Part shown: one piece after another, positions 16,808 through 25,098 of the stretch
How the letters are laid out: every line of letters begins with the position of its first letter
How positions within the stretch are numbered: position 1 is the stretch's first letter
Source: Streptomyces olivochromogenes
GTDB lineage: Bacteria > Actinomycetota > Actinomycetes > Streptomycetales > Streptomycetaceae
Reading direction: 5' to 3'
DNA length: 64,000 nt
NCBI RefSeq assembly: GCF_021538895.1
Contig: NZ_JADDRL010000033.1
Span: 1-64,000 of the forward strand
Translations under genes and position numbers: made by a program
The notes under the pieces: generated by a model
Told to the model about the DNA's origin: nothing
The model's input: the letters and a program-made list of their open reading frames with translations, nothing else
The model's database searches: none

Positions 16808-16939
16808 CGCGTTACTCCTCCTGCTCCGCTGCGGCGGGGTCGCCGGACCGTCCTTCTGTCCCACCCCGTATCCGTCACCACACCACGCATCCTCGCAGCA
16901 TCCTGCGCGGCCGGGGTGGGGCGGGTGACCGCGGGTGGA

Positions 16940-16974
16940 CCGGTGACCGGACCCGAGGCAGGCCCGGTCACCGG
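16940..16974 (-). terminator. hairpin terminator after metE
   Basis: A perfect 11-bp inverted repeat, CCGGTGACCGG (16940-16950) and CCGGTCACCGG (16964-16974), with a 13-nt loop, 11 bases after the metE stop on the minus strand. Confidence 0.7.
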
Positions 16975-16984
16975 CCGCGGCCCG

Positions 16985-19294
16985 CTACAGCTCCGTGCGC
17001 ACCCTCCGTGCCGCGGCCACCAGGTTCTCCAGCGAGGCGCGGGTCTCCGGCCAACCGCGGGTCTTCAGGCCGCAGTCGGGGTTGACCCAGAGCCGTTCGG
17101 CGGGGATGGCCTTCAGACCGGTACGGAGCAGCTCGGCCGTCTCCTCGGCGCCGGGCACGCGAGGGGAGTGGATGTCGTACACGCCGGGTCCGGCCTCGCG
17201 CGGGTAGCCGTGGGCGGCGAGTTCGCGGGCGACCTGCATATGGGAGCGGGCCGCCTCCAGGCTGATGACGTCGGCGTCGAGGTCGTCGATGGCCTGGACG
17301 ACGTCACCGAACTCGGCGTAGCACATGTGCGTGTGGATCTGGGTGTCCGGCCGTACGCCACCGGTGGTCAGCCGGAACGCCTCCGTCGCCCACGTCAGGT
17401 ACGCGGGACGGTCGGCGGCGCGCAGCGGCAGCGTCTCGCGCAGGGCGGGTTCGTCGACCTGGACGACCGAGGTGCCCGCCGCCTCCAGGTCGCCCACCTC
17501 GTCGCGCAGGGCGAGCGCGACCTGGCGCGCGGTCTCGGCGAGGGGCTGGTCGTCGCGGACGAAGGACCAGGCGAGCATGGTGACCGGACCGGTCAGCATG
17601 CCCTTGACCGGGCGGTCGGTGAGCGACTGGGCGTACGTCGTCCAGCGCACCGTCATCGGATCGGGACGGGAGATGTCGCCGGCGAGGATCGGCGGGCGGA
17701 CGTAGCGGGTGCCGTACGACTGGACCCAGCCGTGCTGGGTGGCGAGGTAGCCGGTGAGCTGTTCGGCGAAGTACTGGACCATGTCGTTGCGTTCGGGCTC
17801 ACCGTGCACGAGGACGTCCAGGCCGGTCTTCTCCTGGAAGGCGATCACCTCCTGGATCTCCGCCCTGATGCGCTCCTCGTAGCCGGTCGTGTCGATCCGG
17901 CCCGCTCGCAGGTCGGCGCGGGCGGTGCGCAGCTCGCCGGTCTGCGGGAAGGAGCCGATGGTGGTGGCCGGCAGCAGGGGCAGGCCGAGGCGGGCGCGCT
18001 GGGCCGCGGCCCGTTCGGCGTACGGCTGTGAGCGGCGGGCGTCGGCCTCGGTGACCGCGCCGGTGCGGGCGCGGACGGCCGGGTCGTTGGTGACGGGGGA
18101 GTTCGCCCGGGAGGCCAGGTCGGCGCGGTTGGCGGCCAGTTCGGCGGCGATGGCGCCCGTACCACGGTTGAGCCCGCGGGCCAGGGTGACGAGCTCGGTG
18201 GTCTTCTGCCGGGCGAACGCGAGCCACCGCAGGATCTGTGGCGCGATGTCCCGCTCGGCCGTCGTGTCGAGGGGGACGTGGAGCAGCGAGCAGGAGGCCG
18301 CGACGTCCACCCGGTCCGCCAGGCCGAGCAAGGTGCCGAGCGTGCTCAGGGACTTCTCCAGGTCGGCGACCCAGATGTTGCGGCCGTTGACGACCCCGGC
18401 GACCAGCCGCTTGCCGGGCAGACCGCCGACGGCCGCGAGCGCCTCCAGGTTGGCGGCGGCGGCGTCGGTGAAGTCCAGCGCGAGTCCGTCGACGGGCGCC
18501 TTGGCGAGGACGGGCAGGGCCTCACCCAGCCGATCGAAGTAGGAGGCGACCAGCAGCTTCGGACGGTCGGTGCGGGCACCGAGGTCGCGGTAGGCGCGGC
18601 CGGCGGCGTCGAGTTCGGCCGGGGTGCGGTCCTGGACCAGGGCGGGCTCGTCGAGCTGCACCCACTCGGCGCCGGCCGCGCGCAGGTCGGCGAGCACGTC
18701 GGCGTACACCGGCAGCAGGCGGTCGAGCAGGGTCAGCGGGTCGAAGCCTGCGGCCACACCGGGGGCGGGCTTGGCGAGGAGCAGGTAGGTGACGGGTCCG
18801 ACCAGTACCGGCCGCGCCGTCAGGCCGAGGGCGAGGGCCTCCCGCAGTTCGGCGACCTGCTGGGCGGAGTCGGCCGCGAACGTCGTGTCCGGGCCCAACT
18901 CCGGTACGAGATAGTGGTAGTTGGTGTCGAACCACTTGGTCATCTCCAGCGGCGCGACGTCCTGCGTCCCGCGCGCCATGGCGAAGTAGCCGTCCAGCCC
19001 GTCCGCGGCGACGGCCTCCCGGTGCCGTGCGGGGATCGCGCCGACCATGACGGTGGTGTCGAGCACGTGGTCGTAGTACGAGAAGTCACCGGTCGGTACT
19101 TCGTCGAGGCCGGCCTCGGCCAGCTCGCGCCAGTGCCTCCGGCGCAGTTCGGCGGCGGTGGCGCGGAGGGCGTCGGCGTCGACGCGGCCCTTCCAGTAGC
19201 CCTCGATCGCCCTCTTCAGTTCCCGGTTCCGTCCCTGACGGGGGTAGCCGTACACGGTGGCCCGTGCTGCCGCGGCCGCGGACTTGGTGGTCAC
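16985..19294 (-). CDS. metE: cobalamin-independent methionine synthase MetE
   Basis: 769 aa from a GTG at 19294 with GAAGGAGA upstream; the usual family length. It transfers the methyl group of 5-methyltetrahydropteroyl-tri-L-glutamate to homocysteine to make methionine. N-terminal YGYPRQGRNRELKRAIE is typical, and the C-terminal catalytic zinc site is intact: IHTHMCYAEF (His and Cys ligands) and NPDCGLKTRGW (Cys ligand). A cobalamin riboswitch lies in its leader, so it should be shut off when B12 allows the MetH route. Confidence 0.96.
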   Translation of the reverse strand: MTTKSAAAAARATVYGYPRQGRNRELKRAIEGYWKGRVDADALRATAAELRRRHWRELAEAGLDEVPTGDFSYYDHVLDTTVMVGAIPARHREAVAADGLDGYFAMARGTQDVAPLEMTKWFDTNYHYLVPELGPDTTFAADSAQQVAELREALALGLTARPVLVGPVTYLLLAKPAPGVAAGFDPLTLLDRLLPVYADVLADLRAAGAEWVQLDEPALVQDRTPAELDAAGRAYRDLGARTDRPKLLVASYFDRLGEALPVLAKAPVDGLALDFTDAAAANLEALAAVGGLPGKRLVAGVVNGRNIWVADLEKSLSTLGTLLGLADRVDVAASCSLLHVPLDTTAERDIAPQILRWLAFARQKTTELVTLARGLNRGTGAIAAELAANRADLASRANSPVTNDPAVRARTGAVTEADARRSQPYAERAAAQRARLGLPLLPATTIGSFPQTGELRTARADLRAGRIDTTGYEERIRAEIQEVIAFQEKTGLDVLVHGEPERNDMVQYFAEQLTGYLATQHGWVQSYGTRYVRPPILAGDISRPDPMTVRWTTYAQSLTDRPVKGMLTGPVTMLAWSFVRDDQPLAETARQVALALRDEVGDLEAAGTSVVQVDEPALRETLPLRAADRPAYLTWATEAFRLTTGGVRPDTQIHTHMCYAEFGDVVQAIDDLDADVISLEAARSHMQVARELAAHGYPREAGPGVYDIHSPRVPGAEETAELLRTGLKAIPAERLWVNPDCGLKTRGWPETRASLENLVAAARRVRTEL

Positions 19295-19454
19295 GGAGAT
19301 CTCCTTCGCGAGATGAATCCCTGAGATCCCGGGGACGGGAGGAGAGCGCGAAGGGAGTGACACACCGGACGGCGACGGCGCAGGGCCGTGCGTTCGGTGT
19401 GTACGTCGACCCGCCCTCGAAGGTCACCGGGATGTCCGCGCACGAGTGCTTCGC

Positions 19455-19665
19455 GCGCGGGCAGTTGGCAGGTCTTCGGACTCGCGGGCACGTCCTCACC
19501 GAGGAGGACACCTACTGGCCGTCGCTTCCCAGGCCCTCAGGACCCAGTGCGTATGACGGCGGTCGTTCCCGCTCACCGCTGCGGGGCAGTCCCGGATTCC
19601 CGCCGGGTTCCCTCTTGCGACGCCTCCCGCCTGGCGGACGGGGCGAACCAGCTGCGTCGATCAGC
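19455..19665 (-). promoter_or_regulatory. cobalamin riboswitch upstream of metE
   Basis: Read on the minus strand: GGGAACCCGGCGGGAATCCG, then GGACTGCCCCGCAGCGGTGA, CACTGGGTCCTGAGGGCC, CTGGGAAGCGACGG and finally GAGTCCGAAGACCTGCC. This series of conserved blocks is the standard actinobacterial cobalamin riboswitch. It ends about 160 nt before the metE GTG. AdoCbl binding is expected to reduce metE expression. The outer ends are approximate. Confidence 0.93.
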
Positions 19666-19757
19666 TTAGAGGGTGACGCGGGCCACCGGAGCGCCGTCCC
19701 ACGGTTCGGACGGCACCGTGGACACCGGGGCGGGGCCCACTCAGCTCCCGGGACCGG

Positions 19758-20019
19758 GCGGGGTGCGTCGTCAACGCGTTGCTCGCCCCGTACCCGCTGG
19801 CGGCCGTCCGGATGACGGAGTCCGGCTTCGCCATGGCCGCCGACGTCGACACCGGCCTGGAGCTGGGCTGCGCCCAACCCAGGGACCGCTCGGACTCGCC
19901 GACCTGATCGGCCTGGACACCACCGCTGCCACCGCCGAGTCGCTCTACGAGGAGTGCGGGAACCCCTCTACACCCTTCCCCCGCTGCTCCGGCGGATGGT
20001 CCAGGCTGGGCAGGGCGTC
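19758..20019 (+). pseudogene. remnant of 3-hydroxyacyl-CoA (3-hydroxybutyryl-CoA) dehydrogenase
   Basis: Three short pieces in three different frames line up in order with the C-terminal domain of 3-hydroxybutyryl-CoA dehydrogenases: CVVNALLAPYPLAAVRMTES and DVDTGLELGCAQP from 19764 on; GPLGLADLIGLDTTAATAE and SLYEE near 19890-19950; and EPLYTLPPLLRRMVQAG near 19957-20010. Two frameshifts separate them, and the NAD-binding N-terminal half is absent. This is a decayed fragment, not a gene. Confidence 0.8.
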
Positions 20020-20378
20020 CCGCGCCGCCTCCGGCGCCGGCCTGCCCCGCTGGACCGCGCGGTCCAGGGAGGAGGACACCCGGTGCGGCGCGGCGCGGGC
20101 TGCCGTGGCGTCGGCCTCGCGGACCACAGTGTCCAGCCCGGCCCGCGCGCACCTCGGCGATGCCCGTGCCCGTCTGCCCGCAGCCGACCCCTCTCGCGCG
20201 CCGGATGCCGCCGCTCACGAGACCGGCTTCGCGCGGCGCACGAGGTGGCGGGTGTAGGCAATCGGGGGTGAAGAAGCACGGCAACTCGCCGCTCAGGGCG
20301 GTGCGTTCGAAGATCGCCCGTACGTCGTCGAGGGGCGCCCAGGGGAACCGGGCGCCGAGCGCGGCGAGTTCCTCGTGG
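20020..20378. other. decayed intergenic DNA, no intact gene
   Basis: Open frames here have poor codon statistics and no family match. A protein-like stretch on the minus strand (20290-20404: HEELAALGARFPWAPL, DDVRAIFERTALSG) may be a remnant of a further gene that I cannot name. The region lies between two recognisable pseudogene fragments. Confidence 0.4.
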
Positions 20379-20624
20379 GGCGAACCCGGCAAGACCTTCG
20401 CCATCGGCCTCGGCTGCGAGGTGCGCCACGCCCACCGCCTCGTCTACTCCGACGGCCTCGACCTCGCCAACGCCTCCGCCGCGACCCCCATCGGCACGGG
20501 CTGCCGCGTCTGCGAACGCCTCGACTGCCCCCAGTGCGCCGCACCACCCCTCGGCCGCCCCCTCCGCATCGACCAGAACACCAGCACGTTCGTGCCGTAC
20601 CCCGTGTCGGACACCACGGCCTGA
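20379..20624 (+). pseudogene. C-terminal remnant of short-chain fatty acid XRE-family regulator
   Basis: 81 residues in one frame match the C-terminal end of the RamB/ScfR-type XRE regulators of short-chain fatty acid metabolism: GKTFAIGLGCEVRHAHRLVY, TPIGTGCRVCERLDCPQ and LRIDQNTSTFVPYPV. The DNA-binding helix-turn-helix and most of the sensor domain are missing upstream. It decayed together with the neighbouring hydroxyacyl-CoA dehydrogenase fragment, which such regulators often accompany. Confidence 0.75.
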
Positions 20625-20690
20625 CCGGTCCTGCCCCGGGCCGGTCGCGGAGCGGCAGGGCCACGCGGAGCACCTGTCCGCATTGCTTAC

Positions 20691-20706
20691 TCCATAAATC
20701 TATGGA
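20691..20706 (+). promoter_or_regulatory. palindromic operator candidate before the MBL-rhodanese operon
   Basis: TCCATA-AATC-TATGGA is a perfect 6-bp inverted repeat in a locally AT-rich patch, 66 bases upstream of the ATG at 20772. A redox- or sulfur-responsive repressor would fit the downstream genes, but no regulator gene is adjacent. Confidence 0.45.
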
Positions 20707-20771
20707 TTACTGTAAGTGGAGCCGAGGGCATCGCTTCCCGCTCGGCAGTGCCTTGCTCGGAAGGACATGGG

Positions 20772-22142
20772 ATGGGCTTCGCCGACGACCACCTGATACC
20801 GCTGGTCGACCAGGGTCTGGGGAACAGCGCGTACCTCGTCGACCTGGGCGACGGGCGGGCGCTGGCGGTGGACGCCGGCCGGGACCTGCGCGCCCTGCGG
20901 AGGGCGGCCGAGCGGCGCGGCCTGACCGTCGCCTACGCGGCGGACACGCACCTGCACGCCGACTTCCTCTCCGGCGCCGTCCAGCTCGCCCACGACGACG
21001 GCGCCCGCGTCCTCGCCTCCGCCGTTGGTCGGCGCGACTTCCCGCACACCCCGCTGGCCGACGGCGACGAGACGGACCTGGGCGGCCTGACCCTGCGGGC
21101 CCTCGCGACGCCCGGCCACACCGACGAGCACCTGTCGTTCCTGCTGCTGGACGGCGAACGGGAACTCGGCGTGTTCAGCGGCGGCTCGCTGATCGTGGAC
21201 TCGGCTGCCCGTACCGACCTCCTCGGCGCGGCCCGTACCGAGGAACTCGCCCGCGCCCAGTACCACTCCCTCAGGCGTCTCGCCGCCCTGCCGGACGAGG
21301 TCGCGCTCTGGCCCACCCACGGGGCAGGTTCCTTCTGCTCGGCCCCGCCCGGCACCGAGCGCACCTCCACCGTCGGCGCCCAGAAGCGGACCAACCCGCT
21401 GCTGTCCGCCCCGGACGAGGACACCTTCGTACGACTGCTCCTGGACGGCCAGGGCAGCTACCCGGACTACTTCGACCGGCTCGCCGAGGCCAACCGGCGC
21501 GGTCCCGCCGTCCTGACCTCCGCACCCCTCCTGCCGGACCTCGACGCCGGACAGGTCAGGTCCCTGCTCGCCGACGGCGGTCAGGTGGTCGACGTGCGTC
21601 CGGCCGCCGACTACGCGGCCGGCCACATCCCCGGTGCCCTGTCCATCCCGTTGCGCGGCCAGTTCGCCACCTGGCTGGGCTGGCTCCTGCCCGACACCGC
21701 ACCGCTCGCCTTCGTCGCGGGCGAGGACCAGGACCTCGACGAGATCGTCTGGCAGGCGTACAAGATCGGCTACGAGCGGCTCACCGGACGCCTCACGGGC
21801 GGCATGACCGCCTGGCTGGCCGACGGCAACCCGCGGGCCACCACCGCGTTCGTCACCGCCGACCAGGCAGGGGACCGCCCCTACCTCGACGTGAGGCAGG
21901 ACGCGGAGTTCGCCGCCGGACATGTCCCCGGCGCCCGCCACATCGAGCTCGGCGGGCTCGCCGCGCACGCCGTCGAGGCCCCCGAGGGGCCGATCGTGGC
22001 GTGCGGCCACGGCGAGCGGGCCATGACCGCCGCCAGCCTCCTCGAACGCGCCGGCCGCATCGACATCGCCGTCCTCGACGGCGGACCCGCCGAGTACGCG
22101 GCCGCCCACAGCCGGCGGCTCACCCAGGGGGCGGACGCGTGA
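20772..22142 (+). CDS. metallo-beta-lactamase / double rhodanese fusion, persulfide dioxygenase-like
   Basis: 456 aa from the ATG at 20772 (GGAAGG upstream). Residues 1-250 are an MBL fold of the persulfide dioxygenase type: DTHLHADFLSG, ATPGHTDEHLSFLL, GGSLIVDSAARTDLLG and WPTHGAGSFC supply the metal ligands. Two rhodanese domains follow. In the first (VVDVRPAADYAAGHIPGA) the active-site cysteine is missing (FVAGEDQD). The second has it (IVACGHGERA). The enzyme probably oxidises glutathione- or mycothiol-type persulfides and moves sulfane sulfur. It overlaps the MFS gene by four bases (GTGA). Confidence 0.88.
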   Translation: MGFADDHLIPLVDQGLGNSAYLVDLGDGRALAVDAGRDLRALRRAAERRGLTVAYAADTHLHADFLSGAVQLAHDDGARVLASAVGRRDFPHTPLADGDETDLGGLTLRALATPGHTDEHLSFLLLDGERELGVFSGGSLIVDSAARTDLLGAARTEELARAQYHSLRRLAALPDEVALWPTHGAGSFCSAPPGTERTSTVGAQKRTNPLLSAPDEDTFVRLLLDGQGSYPDYFDRLAEANRRGPAVLTSAPLLPDLDAGQVRSLLADGGQVVDVRPAADYAAGHIPGALSIPLRGQFATWLGWLLPDTAPLAFVAGEDQDLDEIVWQAYKIGYERLTGRLTGGMTAWLADGNPRATTAFVTADQAGDRPYLDVRQDAEFAAGHVPGARHIELGGLAAHAVEAPEGPIVACGHGERAMTAASLLERAGRIDIAVLDGGPAEYAAAHSRRLTQGADA

Positions 22143-23401
22143 ACGCCACTCCCGCGACCGCCGCACCGGCCGACGCGTCCGGACGGCCCGTCCGCCTGGG
22201 CCTGCGGGAGAACTGGCTCCAGTTCACCCTGCTCGTCGTCGTCAACGTCTGCGTCGGCGGTCTGGTCGGCCTGGAACGCACCACCGTCCCGCTCATCGGC
22301 GCCGAGGTCTTCGGCCTCACCAGCGACCTCGCCGTCTTCTCCTTCATCATCGCCTTCGGCGTCACGAAGGCACTGACCAACCTCGCCGCCGGCGCCCTCA
22401 CCGCCCGCTTCCGCCGCAGGCAACTCCTGCTGACCGGCTGGCTGATCGGCATCCCCGTCCCCTTCGCCCTCGCCTGGGCGCCCTCCTGGGGCTGGATCGT
22501 CGCCGCGAACGTCCTGCTCGGACTCAACCAGGGGCTGACCTGGTCGATGACCGTCAACATGAAGATCGACCTCGTCGGACCGTCCCGGCGGGGCCTGGCC
22601 ACCGGCCTCAACGAAGCCGCCGGCTACACCGCCGTCGGCGCCACCGCCCTGCTCACCGGGTACCTCGCCACCCACCACGGGCTGCGCCCCACCCCCGAAC
22701 TCATCGGCGTCGTCTTCGTCGCCGCCGGCCTCGCCCTGTCCCTCGTCGTCCGCGACACCGCGGCGCACGTGGCCCTCGAACTCGCCCAGCACGCCAAGCC
22801 CTTGCCCACCGGCGAGGACGCGGGACTGGCCGCCACCTTCGCCCGTACCTCCTGGCGCGACCGCTCCCTGCGCGGCGCCAGCCAGGCCGGCCTGGTCAAC
22901 AACCTCAACGACGGCCTCACCTGGGGTGTCTTTCCCCTGCTCTTCACCGACCACGGCCTGGGCCTCGCCGCCGTGGGCCTGATCAAGGGCCTCTACCCCA
23001 TCCTGTGGGGCCTCGGCCAGATTCCCACCGGCCACCTCGCCGACCGCATCGGCCGCAAACCCCTGATCGTCCACGGCATGCTCGTCCAAGCCGCCGGATT
23101 CGTCCTCGCGCTCGCCCTCCTCGGCCGCCCGCTGCTCGCCGGAGTCGTCTCCGCGGTCTTCCTCGGCATCGGCACCGCCATGGTCTACCCGGCCCTGATC
23201 GCCACCGTCTCCGACCACGCCCACCCCACCTGGCGCGCGAACGCCCTCGGCACCTACCGCTTCTGGCGCGACATCGGCTACGCGGTCGGCGCCCTGGTGG
23301 CCGGCATCCTCGCCGACGCGCTCGGACTCAACGCCACGGTCGTCGCCGCCGCCGTCCTCACGGCCGTGTCCGGCGTCTTCGCGGCGCGCTGGATCACCTG
23401 A
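22139..23401 (+). CDS. MFS transporter
   Basis: 420 aa from a GTG at 22139 that overlaps the upstream stop. Twelve hydrophobic segments; MFS loop motifs ALTARFRRRQLLLTGW (after TM2) and GHLADRIGRKPLIVHG (after TM8). DUGLTWG-like NDGLTWGVFPLLFTDHG sits in the second half. Coupling to the persulfide dioxygenase-rhodanese gene suggests export or import of a sulfur compound, but the substrate is not known. Confidence 0.86.
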   Translation: MNATPATAAPADASGRPVRLGLRENWLQFTLLVVVNVCVGGLVGLERTTVPLIGAEVFGLTSDLAVFSFIIAFGVTKALTNLAAGALTARFRRRQLLLTGWLIGIPVPFALAWAPSWGWIVAANVLLGLNQGLTWSMTVNMKIDLVGPSRRGLATGLNEAAGYTAVGATALLTGYLATHHGLRPTPELIGVVFVAAGLALSLVVRDTAAHVALELAQHAKPLPTGEDAGLAATFARTSWRDRSLRGASQAGLVNNLNDGLTWGVFPLLFTDHGLGLAAVGLIKGLYPILWGLGQIPTGHLADRIGRKPLIVHGMLVQAAGFVLALALLGRPLLAGVVSAVFLGIGTAMVYPALIATVSDHAHPTWRANALGTYRFWRDIGYAVGALVAGILADALGLNATVVAAAVLTAVSGVFAARWIT

Positions 23402-23464
23402 GCAGCGCCGCACCGCCGCACCGGCGAGACCCTGGCAGATGCGGCCGGGCGCGGCCTATCGTGA

Positions 23465-23487
23465 AGTCACTTCGCTCTGTAGTGACT
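23465..23487 (+). promoter_or_regulatory. inverted repeat before gerW
   Basis: AGTCACT (23465-23471) and AGTGACT (23481-23487) form a perfect 7-bp inverted repeat with a 9-bp spacer, 52 bp before the gerW start. Possible operator; no regulator assigned. Confidence 0.35.
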
Positions 23488-23539
23488 CCGCCACATCCCG
23501 TACGGACGCCTGCCCTCCTCACCAGGAAGCGAGCCCCCG

Positions 23540-23980
23540 ATGAGCGGCACCGAGAAGACCCCCGCTTCCGTCCCGCTCGGGGACCTCACCGCGGAGCACG
23601 CCTCCGTCACCCTGCTGGAGCGGCTGGCCGACAAACTCGGCGCCCGGGCCTCGGTGGCCGCGGTGTACGGCGAACCCGTCACCCGGGACGGCGTCACCGT
23701 CATCCCCGTGGCCCGGGTCGGCTTCGGCTTCGGCGGCGGCACCGGGCGCGAGATCGGTACCGCCAAGACCGCCAAGACCGCCGAGGGCGGCGGGGGAGGC
23801 GGCGGCCTGGAGGCCCGCCCGCTCGGCTTCATCGAGATCAAGGACGGTACGGCGGTCTACAAGCCCATCCGCGACCCGTGGACGGACGTGGCTCTCCCGC
23901 TGGTGGCCGTGCTGGCCGGGGTCCTCGGCACCAAGTCGGTGCGCGCCCTGACCCGGCTGCGGAGTCGTCGCCGTACTTGA
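23540..23980 (+). CDS. GerW/YtfJ-family protein
   Basis: 146 aa. The GerW core is clear: LLERLADKLGARASVAAVYG, VTVIPVARVGFGFGGG with the glycine-rich loop, EARPLGFIEIKDG, then a hydrophobic C-terminal helix (VALPLVAVLAGVLG). In Bacillus the family acts in spore germination; in Streptomyces copies the role is not settled. The poly-Gly stretch GGGGGGG at about residues 82-90 is typical. It appears to be a single-gene unit. Confidence 0.85.
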   Translation: MSGTEKTPASVPLGDLTAEHASVTLLERLADKLGARASVAAVYGEPVTRDGVTVIPVARVGFGFGGGTGREIGTAKTAKTAEGGGGGGGLEARPLGFIEIKDGTAVYKPIRDPWTDVALPLVAVLAGVLGTKSVRALTRLRSRRRT

Positions 23981-24340
23981 GCGCGCGAGCGCGCGGGCGC
24001 TTGCGACGGCCTGCGCCCGGATCTCGCTCGAAGTGACAGGCGGCCACGGCGAAGGGAAGACTGATCCCATCACGTCGTGCACACCCGCTCCTGCGAGGAC
24101 AGCATGTGGTCCCGGACATCGATCGCCGACCCTGCCCGTCACCATCGCCGACCCTGCCTGTCATTCAGCGGAGCCCACGCACCGGCGTCACAAGCCACCC
24201 ATGATGCGGTGCCGAGGCGTGCGCGACCTTCATGAACGCGGTTCGGGGCGCCTTCCGTAGCGGGGCGCGTCGCTGCCCCGAAGGCACTGGCCGGACCGGG
24301 CCGTGCGGGAGTGGGAACCCCCGGAGTAAGGAGTCCGATC
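23981..24340. other. 360-bp intergenic region
   Basis: No gene seen. It holds an alternating GC tract just after gerW (AGCGCGCGAGCGCGCGGG), a tandem repeat at 24122-24163, and a GGAG ribosome site for the SDR gene at its end. Confidence 0.5.
24122..24163. repeat. two-copy 22-bp tandem direct repeat
   Basis: ATCGCCGACCCTGCCCGTCA (24122-24141) and ATCGCCGACCCTGCCTGTCA (24144-24163) differ at one base and are offset by 22 bp, about two helical turns. It may be a regulator site for the SDR-lpd pair or a simple duplication. Confidence 0.6.
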
Positions 24341-25039
24341 ATGGAAATCAATGGATCGGTCGCCCTGGTGACCGGCGCGAACCGGGGCATCGGACTGGCC
24401 TTCTCGCGCGCCCTGCTGGCCCGGGGAGCCGCCAAGGTGTACGCGGGCGTCCGCCGGCCCGAGGACTTCGAGGAGCCCGGGCTGGAAGCCCTACGCCTCG
24501 ATGTCACCGACCCCGAACAGGTCGCGGCCGCGGCGGCGGCCGCGACCGACGTCACCATCGTGATCAACAACGCGGGCATCCAGGCGGGGCCCGGACTCTT
24601 CGAGGGATCCTTCGACGGTGCGCGGCGGGAGCTGGAGGTGAACTACCTGGGCACCTGGTCCGTGTCGCGGGCCTTCGCGCCGGTGCTCGCCGCCAACGGT
24701 GGCGGAGCCCTGGTGAACATGCTGTCGGTGGCCTCATGGCGAGCCAACAGCCGCTGGCCCAGCTACGCGGCGTCGAAGTCCGCCCAGTGGTCCCTGACCA
24801 ACGCGCTCCGCGTCGCGCTGCGGGAACAGGGCACGCTCGTCGTCGGGGTGCACGCGGGCTATGTGGACACCGACGCCACCGTGACGGTCGACGCCCCGAA
24901 GATCGAGGCGGCGGACGTGGCCGAGATGACGATGGACGCCATCGCACGCGACGAGCCGGAAGTCCTCGTCGACGAACCCGCCCGCCAGGTGCGCGCCGCC
25001 CTGTCCGGCCCCTTGGATCTGCAGTACCCGACCCCCTGA
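24341..25039 (+). CDS. SDR-family NAD(P)-dependent oxidoreductase
   Basis: 232 aa from the ATG at 24341 (GGAG upstream). Classical SDR: nucleotide-binding TGANRGIG, LDVTDPEQV, VINNAGIQAG, catalytic Ser (MLSVASWR) and YAASK. Rather short, with a simple C-terminus. Substrate unknown. It is followed after 59 bp by a dihydrolipoyl dehydrogenase gene on the same strand, so a two-gene unit is possible. Confidence 0.87.
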   Translation: MEINGSVALVTGANRGIGLAFSRALLARGAAKVYAGVRRPEDFEEPGLEALRLDVTDPEQVAAAAAAATDVTIVINNAGIQAGPGLFEGSFDGARRELEVNYLGTWSVSRAFAPVLAANGGGALVNMLSVASWRANSRWPSYAASKSAQWSLTNALRVALREQGTLVVGVHAGYVDTDATVTVDAPKIEAADVAEMTMDAIARDEPEVLVDEPARQVRAALSGPLDLQYPTP

Positions 25040-25098
25040 CCACCCTGACCACGCTCGGAGCGACGGCGAGGCGGACCGAGGCGGAGCGAGGTGGAGCG

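Noticed and set aside
19500..20640. Decayed region considered as an insertion sequence or integration scar
   Set aside because: No transposase fragment, terminal inverted repeats or target duplication could be seen; the remnants are metabolic genes.
20375..22139. Extended N-terminus of the MFS gene (frame open from 20375)
   Set aside because: The upstream part is Arg/Pro-rich shadow of the MBL-rhodanese gene; the transporter starts at the GTG overlapping that gene's stop (22139).
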